This document shows positions 23,312-31,612 of a stretch of DNA of 64,000 nucleotides, piece by piece (position 1 is the first letter of the stretch; each line of letters starts with the position of its first letter). The position numbers and the translations under genes were made by a program. The notes under the pieces were generated by a model that searched no databases, was not told where the DNA came from, and saw only the letters and a list, made by a program, of their open reading frames with translations. This stretch comes from Actinoallomurus iriomotensis (GTDB taxonomy: Bacteria; Actinomycetota; Actinomycetes; Streptosporangiales; Streptosporangiaceae), in assembly GCF_030269445.1 (NCBI RefSeq), contig NZ_BSTJ01000003.1, positions 62,001 through 126,000 on the forward strand, written 5' to 3'.

Positions 23312-23968
23312 GTGCTGTACTGGTTCATGTCCACCGTCGTCCGGCGGCTGCTGAAGATCGTCTTCCGGCCGGTGGTCTCGGGCCTGGAGAACGTTCCGGC
23401 CGAAGGTCCGATCATCTTCGCCAGCAACCATCTGTCGTTCGTGGACAGCGTGCTGATCCCTCTCGTCATGCCCCGCCGCGTCACGTTCCTGGCCAAGGCC
23501 GAGTACTTCGACAGCAGCGTCCTCGGCGCGTTCCTCAGCTCGATGGGCCACATCCCGGTGCCGCGCACGGAGCAGCGGGCGGCCGTCGCCGCGCTCGACA
23601 TCGCGCTCAAGACCCTCGGCGAGGGCAACGCCTTCGCCATCTACCCCGAAGGCACCCGCTCCGAGGACGGCCGCCTCTACCGGGGGCACACGGGCGTGGG
23701 CTGGCTCGCGCTGAACGCCCAGGTGAGCATCGTCCCGGTCGCCGTACGCGACACGCAGCGGATCATGCCCGTCGGCGCCCGCCTGCCGCGCATCCACCGG
23801 CCGGGCGTGACGTTCGGCAAGCCGATCGACTCCAAGCCCTTCGCCGACATGCCGCCCGCACGCGGCCGCCGCGCGCTGGTCGACGAGATCATGCAGGAGA
23901 TCCAGAAGCTGTCCGGCCAGGAGTACACCGGCACCTACAACGAGCGCTCCAAGGTCACCGCCGCCTAA
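23312..23968 (+). CDS. 1-acyl-sn-glycerol-3-phosphate acyltransferase (PlsC-like)
   Basis: 218 aa with the acyltransferase motifs NHLSFVDS (NHx4D, catalytic His and Asp), FLAKAEYF and YPEGTRSEDG. The N-terminal hydrophobic stretch (MLYWFMSTVVRRLLKIVF) anchors it to the membrane. It would add the second fatty acid in phospholipid synthesis. It starts at a GTG with GGGAGG upstream. Its stop overlaps that of the convergent MarR gene by 4 nt. Confidence 0.9.
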   Translation: MLYWFMSTVVRRLLKIVFRPVVSGLENVPAEGPIIFASNHLSFVDSVLIPLVMPRRVTFLAKAEYFDSSVLGAFLSSMGHIPVPRTEQRAAVAALDIALKTLGEGNAFAIYPEGTRSEDGRLYRGHTGVGWLALNAQVSIVPVAVRDTQRIMPVGARLPRIHRPGVTFGKPIDSKPFADMPPARGRRALVDEIMQEIQKLSGQEYTGTYNERSKVTAA

Positions 23969-24417
23969 GACTGCGCGTCGACCAGGGCGAACATCCCGTC
24001 CGCGAACCGGCGGGTGAGGCGGGCCAGCTCGGTACGGTCACGCGCGCTCCAGCCGGCGAACACCTCGTCGAGGACGCGACGCCGACCCTGGTTGATCGCC
24101 TCGACCACGCGGTGGCCCTCAGGGGTGACCGTCGCGGTCTTGATCCGCCGATCGTGCGGCGCCTCGTCCCGGCGGATCAGGCCCCGCCCTTCGAGCCGGG
24201 CCAGTGAGCGGCTGGCCTTCGGGTGGTTCTGCTCGGCGAGCTCGGCCAGTTCGAGGACGCCGATCGGGCCGCGCAGGTCGATGTGGACGAGATAGCGGAT
24301 CAGATCCAGGTCCAGGTCGACCCCGGCCCGGTCGAGGATCAGCGCGAAGAACCGGGGGCGGGAGACCCGCCCGAGCATGCCGAGCCAGACGTCGTAGTAG
24401 TCCTCGGCCTCTTCCAT
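23965..24417 (-). CDS. MarR-family regulator
   Basis: 150 aa with the winged-helix MarR core: LELAELAEQNHPKASRSLAR, then LEGRGLIRRDEAPHDRR and TATVTPEGHRVV. The start is set at the Met of MEEAEDYYD (24417), because CATAAT lies 7 nt upstream and no ribosome binding site exists, pointing to a leaderless transcript. A Met three codons earlier is the alternative. It is divergent from the quinone-oxidoreductase-like gene, with a perfect 21-bp palindrome between them. Confidence 0.85.
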   Translation of the reverse strand: MEEAEDYYDVWLGMLGRVSRPRFFALILDRAGVDLDLDLIRYLVHIDLRGPIGVLELAELAEQNHPKASRSLARLEGRGLIRRDEAPHDRRIKTATVTPEGHRVVEAINQGRRRVLDEVFAGWSARDRTELARLTRRFADGMFALVDAQS

Positions 24418-24449
24418 TCCGTTCATTATGCACCGGTTCGGTGCTACGG

Positions 24450-24470
24450 TTCCGTTCACACTGAACGGAA
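24450..24470. promoter_or_regulatory. 21-bp palindromic MarR operator
   Basis: TTCCGTTCA-CAC-TGAACGGAA is a perfect dyad with 9-nt arms, located between TACGGT (24445-24450, a possible -10 for the oxidoreductase) and its ribosome binding site. A half-site ATTCCGTTCAT (24416-24426) covers the MarR gene start. So both divergent promoters carry operator sequence. Confidence 0.75.
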
Positions 24471-24481
24471 TTGGAGTGGCC

Positions 24482-25453
24482 ATGCACGCCGCCGTACTGC
24501 ACGGGCTCGGCCGTACGCCGCGCTATGAGACGTTCCCCGCGCCGGTGGCCGGTGCGGACGAGGAGGTCGTGACGGTCACCGCGGCGGCGCTGAAGCCGTC
24601 CGACCGCTGGATGGCCGCGGGCGTGCACTACGCCCCGCCGGCGTTCCCCACGGTCGTCGGGCTCGACGGCGTGGGGCGGCTGGACGACGGGACGCGGGTG
24701 GCGTTCTTCGGTCTCCGGCCGCCGTACGGCGGGATGGCCGAGCGGACCCTCGTACGGCGCGGCCTGTGGCTGCCGGTGCCCGACGGCATCGACGACGCCA
24801 CGGCGGCCGCGGTGCTCAACCCCGGCGGTGCCGCCTGGAAGACCATCGTCGTGGAGGGCGAGGTGACGGCCGGGCAGACCGTCCTCGTGCTCGGCGCGAC
24901 CGGGGCGTCCGGCCGGATCGCGGCGCAGCTCGCCAAGGGCCGCGGCGCGCGCGTCGTCGCGGCCGGACGCGACCAGCGGATCCTGGACGAGCTCGTGGCG
25001 CGCGGTGTGGACGCCGCGATCCGGGTCGATCGCCCGCACGACGAACTGGCCGCGGCGATCGCCGGCGAAGGCCCGTACGACCTGGTCGCCGACTACCTGT
25101 GGGGCGCGCCGGCCGAAGCGGTCTTCGCCGCGCTGCCGAGCACCCGGCCCGCCGCCGGGCGGACGCGGTACATCCTGGTCGGCATGAGCGCGGGCGAGAC
25201 GGCGTCCCTGCCCGCCATCGCGCTGCGCCGGGCGCCCGTGCAACTCGCCGGCAGCGGGATCGGCGGAGCGGCCTCCGTCGCCGACGCCGCGACCGGCTAC
25301 GCGGAGGTGCTCCGGCGGGTCACCGCGGGCGAGATCACATTCGACGTCGCACCGGTGCCGCTGGCGGACGTGGAGTCCGTCTGGCCGAAGGCCGGCACCG
25401 ACCGGCGCACCGTGTTCATCCCCCAGGGTCTGTCTCGAAGTCCCCGTCCGTAG
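24482..25453 (+). CDS. Zinc-free alcohol dehydrogenase / quinone oxidoreductase-like protein
   Basis: 323 aa of the medium-chain dehydrogenase family. The GroES-like N-terminus (MHAAVLHGLGRTPRYETFPA) lacks the catalytic zinc cysteines. The NADPH Rossmann motif is VLVLGATGASGRIAAQLAKG at about 138-157. GGAGTGG precedes the ATG. The last residues (GLSRSPRP) are encoded by the left end of a MITE-like insertion that supplied a new stop codon, so the native C-terminus may be altered. Repression by the divergent MarR protein is likely. Confidence 0.85.
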   Translation: MHAAVLHGLGRTPRYETFPAPVAGADEEVVTVTAAALKPSDRWMAAGVHYAPPAFPTVVGLDGVGRLDDGTRVAFFGLRPPYGGMAERTLVRRGLWLPVPDGIDDATAAAVLNPGGAAWKTIVVEGEVTAGQTVLVLGATGASGRIAAQLAKGRGARVVAAGRDQRILDELVARGVDAAIRVDRPHDELAAAIAGEGPYDLVADYLWGAPAEAVFAALPSTRPAAGRTRYILVGMSAGETASLPAIALRRAPVQLAGSGIGGAASVADAATGYAEVLRRVTAGEITFDVAPVPLADVESVWPKAGTDRRTVFIPQGLSRSPRP

Positions 25454-25588
25454 CGAGCGGTGTCCAGGCGGCGCGTCGCAAGGCGGAGGAGGGAGTCAGC
25501 CTGGTGTTGGCTGGCGACCGACGACAACGCGGCGAGGCGGCGTCTGGGCGCCGCGCAGTAGGACAGCGGGGCTTCGAGACAGGCCCTA
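25425..25588. mobile_element. MITE-like element with about 20-bp terminal inverted repeats
   Basis: The left end AGGGTCTGTCTCGAAGTCCC (from 25425) and the right end GGGGCTTCGAGACAGGCCCT (25569-25588) are inverted repeats with one mismatch and one indel. The 164-bp interior has no gene. The left end overlaps the 3' end of the oxidoreductase gene and supplies its stop codon. No clear target-site duplication was found. A related 12-nt end, CTTCGAGACAGG, occurs alone near 37201. Confidence 0.65.
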
Positions 25589-25655
25589 GAGCAGGGCGAA
25601 CGTCAGGTCGCATTCCGGCCAGCGCTCGCGTCGGCGGGCGATCATTCTCGACGGC

Positions 25656-26396
25656 ATGAAGGAAATCGAAGGCAAGGTAGCCCTGGTCACCGGTGGTAGC
25701 CGGGGCATCGGTGCGGCCGTGGCCCTACGGCTGGCCGAGGGCGGGGCCGACGTCGCCCTCACCTACGAACGCGACACCGTACGCGCGGACGCGGTGGTCG
25801 ACCAGATCAAGGGCATCGGCCGCCGGGGGCTGGCGATCCAGGCCGACAGCGCGGACGTCGCCGCCCTCACCGCCGCCGTGGACACGGCCGTGGGGACGTT
25901 CGGCGGGCTGGACATCCTGGTCAACAACGCCGGAGTGTTCATCGTCGGGCCGCTCGACGACCTCGGCCCGGCGGAGCTCGACCGCACTCTCGCGGTCAAC
26001 GTGCGGGCGCCGTTCGTGGCCTCGCAGGCGGCGGCGCGCCACATGACCGAGGGCGGCCGGATCATCAGCATCGGCAGCAACATGGCCGAACGCGCGACGT
26101 TCCCCGGGTTCACGCTCTACGCGCTGAGCAAGACCGCGCTCGTCGGCATGACCAAGGGGCTGGCCCGCGACCTGGGCCCCCGCGGCATCACCGCGAACCT
26201 GGTCCACCCCGGCCCGACCGACACCGACGCCAACCCCGCGGACGGCCCGAACGCCGACGCGATCCGGGGCTTCACCGCCCTGGGCCGCTACGCCGAACCG
26301 CGTGACATCGCCGCCACCGTCGCTCATCTCGCGGGTGACGGCGGCCGGTACGTCACCGGCGCCGTGATCAACGTCGATGGCGGCTTCACCGCCTGA
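25656..26396 (+). CDS. Short-chain dehydrogenase/reductase
   Basis: A full-length 246-aa SDR. The NAD(P) motif is VTGGSRGIGAAVA (residues 10-22), NNAG lies in DILVNNAGVFIVG, and the catalytic Ser, Tyr and Lys lie in IISIGSNMAER and YALSKTALVGM. It ends with the family motif GAVINVDGGFTA. It would oxidise or reduce an alcohol/ketone, and the substrate is unknown. It is preceded by the MITE-like element, which separates it from the oxidoreductase gene. No clear ribosome binding site is seen. Confidence 0.9.
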   Translation: MKEIEGKVALVTGGSRGIGAAVALRLAEGGADVALTYERDTVRADAVVDQIKGIGRRGLAIQADSADVAALTAAVDTAVGTFGGLDILVNNAGVFIVGPLDDLGPAELDRTLAVNVRAPFVASQAAARHMTEGGRIISIGSNMAERATFPGFTLYALSKTALVGMTKGLARDLGPRGITANLVHPGPTDTDANPADGPNADAIRGFTALGRYAEPRDIAATVAHLAGDGGRYVTGAVINVDGGFTA

Positions 26397-26413
26397 CGAC
26401 CGCGGGGAGGGCC

Positions 26414-27262
26414 CTAAGCGGTACGGGCGAGGAACGTCTCGACGGAACGGGTGAAGACGGCCGGGTCGTCGAGCCACGGGTAGTGGCCGGCGCCCGGCTG
26501 GACGACGAGCTCGGCGTCCGGCAGCAGCTTCGCGACGGCGGCCGCGACGCGGGGAAGCGGGCCGCCGTCCAGCTCTCCGGCCAGGACGAGCGCCGGGGCC
26601 CCCAGGGCGGCGCGGGTCGCGGCGGGCGCGAAGGCGCCGGCGGACGCGTACCGCTCGGCGGCCTGCTCGTTCATCTGCTCCGCCTCGGACGTGGCGTGCG
26701 CCCGTGCGGTCGCGTCCCAGCGGCCGTAGAAGAAGGGCGCGGCGGCGTCCCAGTCGTCGTCGGTCGCCGTGCCGGCCCAGATGGCGTCGAAGGACGGCCG
26801 GGCGGTCGCGTACCACGGCTCGGCCGATCGCAGCGCGGCGGCCTCCCGGCGGTGCTCCACGGTGAAGTCGATCCCGAGCGCGCGGGCGCGGGCCGTGACC
26901 AGGGTGAGGCTGCGGACGCGCCCGGGATGGCGGGCCGCGTACAGCAGCGCGAGGTCCCCCGCGGCCGAGTGCGCGAGCAGATCGACGCGGTCCAGGCCGA
27001 GGTGGGCGCGCAGGGCCTCGACGTCGGCGACCTGCCGGTCGCAGCGGTACGTGCCAGGGTCGGTGGGCACGCCGGAGTCTCCGGTGCCCCGCAGGTCGAG
27101 CCGGACCAGCCGGCGTCGCCTCGCCAGCCCGCCGAGGTCACCGAGGTAGGCGGAGGCGCGCATCGGCCCGCCGGGCAGGCAGAGCAGGGGCTCGCCCGTG
27201 CCGAGAAGGTGAAAGGCGAGGCGGGTCCCGTCGGCGGCGGCGAAGGCAGGCACGGGCCCCAT
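26414..27262 (-). CDS. Alpha/beta hydrolase
   Basis: 282 aa with the alpha/beta-hydrolase fold. The oxyanion region is LLCLPGGPMRAS, the nucleophile elbow is AHSAAG (Ser of S-A-A-G in LLAHSAAGDLAL), an Asp lies in VLAGELDGGPLP, and the catalytic His is in PGAGHYPWL. The nucleophile motif is S-x-A-G-like rather than the usual GxSxG (here H-S-A-A-G). It lies 32 nt after the PP2C gene on the same strand and is probably co-transcribed. Its substrate is unknown. Confidence 0.8.
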   Translation of the reverse strand: MGPVPAFAAADGTRLAFHLLGTGEPLLCLPGGPMRASAYLGDLGGLARRRRLVRLDLRGTGDSGVPTDPGTYRCDRQVADVEALRAHLGLDRVDLLAHSAAGDLALLYAARHPGRVRSLTLVTARARALGIDFTVEHRREAAALRSAEPWYATARPSFDAIWAGTATDDDWDAAAPFFYGRWDATARAHATSEAEQMNEQAAERYASAGAFAPAATRAALGAPALVLAGELDGGPLPRVAAAVAKLLPDAELVVQPGAGHYPWLDDPAVFTRSVETFLARTA

Positions 27263-27294
27263 CCTCACGGCCGGGAAACGCTCAACGCAAAGCG

Positions 27295-29706
27295 TTACAG
27301 CGACTGCTCGAACCAGACGACCTTGCCGGTCGGGGTGCGCTGGGTGCCCCAGCGTTCGGCGAGGGCGGTGACCAGTTGCAGGCCGCGGCCGTTCTCCGCG
27401 GTGACGTCGGCGCGGCGCAGCGCCGGGAGCTCGTGCCCGTCGTCGCGGACCTCGCACAGAAGAGAGTCGGTACGGATCAGGCGGAGTCCGATGTCGCCCG
27501 CGCCGTGGCGTACGGCGTTGGTGACCAGCTCGCTCACCAGCAGCTCGACCGTGTCGGCCAGTTCGGTCAGCCCCCAGGTCGCCAGGGCCTCGCGGACCAG
27601 CTCGCGGGAGTGGCGGACGCGGACCGGGAGCGCGTCGAACGTCCAGGAGATGACGTCGTCCTTGGGTATGCCCTTGAACCGCACCGCGAGCAGCGCGATG
27701 TCGTCGTCGCGCGGGCGGTTGGCGCCGAAGCCGTCGATCAGCGTCTGGCACACGCTCTCCAGGGGCTGCGGCGGGCCGCTGAGGTACTCCCGCAGCGCGG
27801 CGAGGCCCACGTCGATGGCCTGGCCCCGGCGTTCGACCAGGCCGTCGGTGCACAGCACGAACTGGCTGTCGTCCTCCACCTCGAACTCGGCGGTCTCGAA
27901 CGCGACCCCGCCGACGCCGATCGGCGCGCCGGAGGGTACGTCGAGCAGTTCGCTGTCGCCGAACGGCGAGACCAGCACCGGCGGGAGGTGCCCGGCGTTG
28001 GCCACCTCGCAGCGCCGCGCCACCGGGTCGTACACGACGTAGATGCAGGTCGCGATGTACTCGTCGCCGAGCCGGCGGGCGAGGTCGTCGAGCTGGCGCA
28101 GCAGCCGGCCCGGCGGCAGGTCCTGCGCGGCCAGGGTGCGTACGGCCGTGCGGAACTGGCCCATGATCGCCGCTGAGGTCATGCCGTGTCCCATGACGTC
28201 GCCCACGACGAGCGCCAGCCGGCCGCCCGGGAGCGGGATCGCGTCGAACCAGTCGCCGCCCACGCGCACGGCCTCGTTGGCCGGGACGTAGCGGTAGCAG
28301 ATCTGCGCGCCGGCGACGACGGGCGGCGCGTCGGGCAGCATGGTCTTCTGCAGCTCTCTCGCCGCGCGGCTCTCGCGCCGGTAGAGCCGCCCGTTGTCGA
28401 CGCAGACCGCCGCGCGACGGCAGAGCTCCTCCACCATCGCGACGTCGAACTGGTCGAACGCCGGACGGTCGGGCCGCCGCAGCAGCGTGAGGTTGCCCAG
28501 CGCGGTGCCGCGGGCGATCAGCGGGGAGACGAGGAGCGCGCGGCCCTGCAGCAGCGGCCGGAAGTCGCGATCGGCGAAACGGGCCGACATCCGGCGCGCG
28601 AACCGCTCGCTGACCTTGGGAACGCTGACGCTGTGCCCGGTCAGCAGGCTCTGGGTGAACGGAGTGGCGGCGGGCAGGCGGAGCTTCTCGTCGCGCGGCA
28701 CCAGGTCGTCCCAGCGCCCGTACGCGTCGTCGTGGCTCACCGCCACGCGTACGGCCGTGGGCGACTCGTCGGGGGTCAGCGGGGGCAGCTCCTGGTCGGA
28801 GACGATCGACTCGAGGAGCTGGACGTCGGCGAAGTCGGCGAAGCGCGGCACCAGCGCGGTGCACAGCGCCGCCGCGGTCTGCACCGGGTCGAGCGTGTCG
28901 ACGATCCGGCTGCCCGCGTCGTTGAGGAAGTCGAGCCGCTCCTGGGCCGCCGACCGGTCGAGCGCGCGTACGGGCGCCGTCGCGCGCCGCGGCTCGCCGA
29001 CCTTGGTGATGCGCTGCTCCGGGGACGGCGGGGTGCCGAAGTAGGCCGCGAACGGCAGCCGCGCGGTGACGCTGACGTTGACCGCGGGATAGCCGCGGAT
29101 GAGGACCTGGCGGACGATCGATTCGGCGGCGCCGGGCGGCATGGCCGGCAGCATCTCGGTCAGCCGCCGGCCGAGCATCGACGGGTCGGCGCCGCCGGGA
29201 GGCAGGAGGGTCGGCTCGACGCGCAGGAGGCGTACGCCGCTCTCGCTGGTCAGCGGGGTCGGGGAGGGCGCCTTGACGAGGACGTCGCCCAGCGCGAGGC
29301 CGGGCCCGCCGTCACGCAGCCGGTTGGCGTCGGCGGCGATCGCCAGGACGCGGGCCCGGTCGGGGCCGCTGAGCGGATAGACCCACCAGGCGACCTCGCG
29401 GAGCGGGCCGTCGTCCATGGCCGGGACCAGGAAGGCGCCGGTCCAGGCGTGCCTGATGCGGGAGCCGCCGGGCTCGAACGCGTCACCGTGCTCCTGCGGC
29501 AGCCGCAGGAGCGTACGCAGCGGGCGGCCGGCGGCCTCCTCGTGCGCTAATCCGAAGATCTCGTCCGCGGTGTGGCTCCAGTGGGTCACGTGGCCGAGGT
29601 CGTTGAGGAGGATCACGGCCATGGGGGCGAGGCCGAGCAGATGCTCGTGCAGCAGACGGGGCGAGCCCGCGACCGCGGGACGAGCGACGGCATGGCGACG
29701 TTTCAC
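27295..29706 (-). CDS. PAS-GAF-PP2C (SpoIIE-type) phosphatase with HATPase domain
   Basis: An 803-aa signalling protein. An N-terminal PAS domain (about 20-130, with DEIFGLAHEEAAGRPLR) is followed by a linker and a GAF domain (about 255-420). A PP2C/SpoIIE phosphatase (about 445-640, with VGGDWFDAIPLP and VVGDVMGHG metal-binding Asp residues) and a HATPase_c anti-sigma-like kinase domain (about 665-800, with VTNAVRHG and DDG) complete it. Such proteins control anti-sigma-factor antagonists. The GTG at 29706 was chosen for the GGGGAGG 11 nt upstream. It is divergent from a TetR gene. Confidence 0.9.
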   Translation of the reverse strand: MKRRHAVARPAVAGSPRLLHEHLLGLAPMAVILLNDLGHVTHWSHTADEIFGLAHEEAAGRPLRTLLRLPQEHGDAFEPGGSRIRHAWTGAFLVPAMDDGPLREVAWWVYPLSGPDRARVLAIAADANRLRDGGPGLALGDVLVKAPSPTPLTSESGVRLLRVEPTLLPPGGADPSMLGRRLTEMLPAMPPGAAESIVRQVLIRGYPAVNVSVTARLPFAAYFGTPPSPEQRITKVGEPRRATAPVRALDRSAAQERLDFLNDAGSRIVDTLDPVQTAAALCTALVPRFADFADVQLLESIVSDQELPPLTPDESPTAVRVAVSHDDAYGRWDDLVPRDEKLRLPAATPFTQSLLTGHSVSVPKVSERFARRMSARFADRDFRPLLQGRALLVSPLIARGTALGNLTLLRRPDRPAFDQFDVAMVEELCRRAAVCVDNGRLYRRESRAARELQKTMLPDAPPVVAGAQICYRYVPANEAVRVGGDWFDAIPLPGGRLALVVGDVMGHGMTSAAIMGQFRTAVRTLAAQDLPPGRLLRQLDDLARRLGDEYIATCIYVVYDPVARRCEVANAGHLPPVLVSPFGDSELLDVPSGAPIGVGGVAFETAEFEVEDDSQFVLCTDGLVERRGQAIDVGLAALREYLSGPPQPLESVCQTLIDGFGANRPRDDDIALLAVRFKGIPKDDVISWTFDALPVRVRHSRELVREALATWGLTELADTVELLVSELVTNAVRHGAGDIGLRLIRTDSLLCEVRDDGHELPALRRADVTAENGRGLQLVTALAERWGTQRTPTGKVVWFEQSL

Positions 29707-29933
29707 CGGCAAGGACACCTCCCCGAACGAGCGCTTCGCACAGCCCCCCTGCACCCGTTGTGAGGGGCACGCTACAGACCGCGCGGCATATTCGCCTCGG
29801 TTTTCGCCCCAACGTCATGGGACCGGCCAGGCCAGCGGGTCCCAGCAGCCCCGTCCGCCTCCCGGCTGAGTGCGCGCTCACCGGCGCGGCGGGCCCTGGT
29901 AGCGTTCGAGACGAAGATCGAGGTGGAGGTCGC

Positions 29934-30578
29934 ATGTCCGGCTCGATGCGCATCCGCATCCTCGCGGCGGCCGTCTCCGTCATGCGAGAGCGCGGGGTCG
30001 CGAACACCACGACCAAGGAGATCGCTCGCGTCGCCGGGGTGGCCGAGGGCAGCATCTACAACCACTTCGCCGACAAGACGGAGCTCGTCGCGGCGTCCAT
30101 GGCCGAGGTGGCCGGCGGCATCCGCGACGCCCTCACCCGCCTGTTCGAGCGGGTCGGCCAGAACTCGGTGGAGGACAACCTCGCCGAACTCGCCGAGGCC
30201 CAGATCGCCTTCTTCACCGACGTGTTGCCGATCACCGGCGCGGTCCTGGGCGACCGTGACCTGTGCGCCCGGTCGCGCGACCGCGCGCCGGAGTCGCCCG
30301 ACGGTTCTCCCCCGGGCCCGGTTCTCAGCCACGCCGCGGTGATCGCCTACCTGGAGGCCGAACGCGACGGGGGACGCCTGGCCACCTGGGCCCGTCCGCC
30401 GTACCTCGCCGCCCTCCTGATCGGCGCGTGTCAGCAGTACGCCTTGCTGCGGCTCCTGACGCCGCCCGAGGCCATGACCGAGGTCGCGGGTCTGCCCGCC
30501 GATCCGGCGGAGTACGCCCGCCAGGTCGCCCACACCGTCATGGCCGGCCACCACGCCCGCCGCGCCCGCCCCCGGTAA
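29934..30578 (+). CDS. TetR-family regulator
   Basis: 214 aa. The HTH lies at about residues 24-50 (NTTTKEIARVAGVAEGSIYN followed by HF). GGTGGAGG precedes the ATG at 29934. The C-terminal domain is helical and ends in an Arg-rich tail. It is divergent from the PP2C/hydrolase operon, which it might control. No obvious palindromic operator was noted in the 227-nt gap. Confidence 0.85.
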   Translation: MSGSMRIRILAAAVSVMRERGVANTTTKEIARVAGVAEGSIYNHFADKTELVAASMAEVAGGIRDALTRLFERVGQNSVEDNLAELAEAQIAFFTDVLPITGAVLGDRDLCARSRDRAPESPDGSPPGPVLSHAAVIAYLEAERDGGRLATWARPPYLAALLIGACQQYALLRLLTPPEAMTEVAGLPADPAEYARQVAHTVMAGHHARRARPR

Positions 30579-31012
30579 CGGTCCGCTCCGCCTACCCGGA
30601 GTGGTCGTTCCGACGCCTCAGGTTTCTCAGCTCCACGTCCGGTCTTCCCATGTTGTTCCAGGTCACGTACGATTTGGGGTGGAAGCGCCGGAACGCGGAA
30701 ACGTCCGGACCAGCACAGACCGTGACCAAAACCACTTTTCACGGATGGCATGTCCGCGTTAGAATCATTGCTCGTGGCAAACGCCGCGGATCGGGCGTAA
30801 CACTGCCCCGGCGCCCTCCAGCGCGGCCCGCTCCCTCGGGCCTCTGGTCGGCGGCCATGTCCCGTTTTTCCCTTGGGCGATGAAGCCGACAGCCGCACAG
30901 GGTCCTGCTCTGTGCCCGGAGTCCGTACCTCCATCCGTGCCCCCGGCCCGGCTCCGGTTCCTGACAACCGCAGGGCGAAGGCTCGCCCAGCTCAGCACCC
31001 TACGGAGCGAGT
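30579..31012. other. Long leader upstream of the SigR-like gene
   Basis: No gene was found in this 434-nt stretch. GGAGT at 30598, a 19-nt spacer and GTT at 30622 resemble a SigR-type promoter (consensus GGAAT-N18/19-GTT), but they lie about 400 nt before the sigma gene and overlap the 3' end of the TetR gene's downstream region. The central part (30720-30790) is unusually AT-rich for this genome. Confidence 0.3.
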
Positions 31013-31600
31013 ATGACCACAGCGGCACCCGCAGCGGGCCGCCAGCACGACGAGCGCTACGAACGCGACGTCAGGCCGCTCATCGACCCGCTGTACGCCA
31101 GCGCGGTGCGTATGACGCGCAACCCCACTGACGCCGAGGACCTCGTGCAGGAGACCCTCGCCAAGGCCTACGTGAACTTCCACCAGTTCGAGGAGGGCAC
31201 GAACCTCAAGGCCTGGATGCATCGGATCCTCACCAACAACTTCATCAACACCTACCGCAAGAAGCAGCGCGAACCCCAGCGCGCCGGCACCGAGGAGATC
31301 GAGGACTGGCAGCTCGCCCGCGCCGAGTCGCACACCTCGACCGGGCTGCGCTCGGCCGAGCACGAGGCGCTCGACCGGCTGCCCGACTCCGACGTGGTCA
31401 AGGCGCTGCGCGCGCTCGCCCCCGAGTTCCGTACGGCCGTCTACCTGGCCGACATCGAGGGCTACCCGTACAAGGAGATCGCCACGATGATGGGCACGCC
31501 CATCGGCACGGTGATGTCGCGACTGCACCGGGGCCGCCGCCAGCTCCGCGAGCAGCTCCAGGCGTACGCCCCTCGCGTGAGCGTCGTACGCGCCGCGTGA
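31013..31600 (+). CDS. SigR-like ECF sigma factor
   Basis: 195 aa. Region 2 ([20 protein letters not shown], then [20 protein letters not shown]) and the linker phrase [20 protein letters not shown] match SigR, the thiol-stress sigma factor of actinomycetes. Region 4 reads [20 protein letters not shown]. In Streptomyces the zinc anti-sigma factor gene rsrA directly follows sigR. Here the next gene is unrelated and on the other strand. Whether it is the main SigR or a paralogue cannot be decided from this window. Confidence 0.85.
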   Translation: MTTAAPAAGRQHDERYERDVRPLIDPLYASAVRMTRNPTDAEDLVQETLAKAYVNFHQFEEGTNLKAWMHRILTNNFINTYRKKQREPQRAGTEEIEDWQLARAESHTSTGLRSAEHEALDRLPDSDVVKALRALAPEFRTAVYLADIEGYPYKEIATMMGTPIGTVMSRLHRGRRQLREQLQAYAPRVSVVRAA

Positions 31601-31612
31601 CCCGCTGGGCCC

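Noticed and set aside
30598-30624. GGAGT-N19-GTT as a certain SigR-dependent promoter
   Set aside because: It has only partial consensus and lies about 400 nt before the sigma gene, so it is kept only as a weak possibility.
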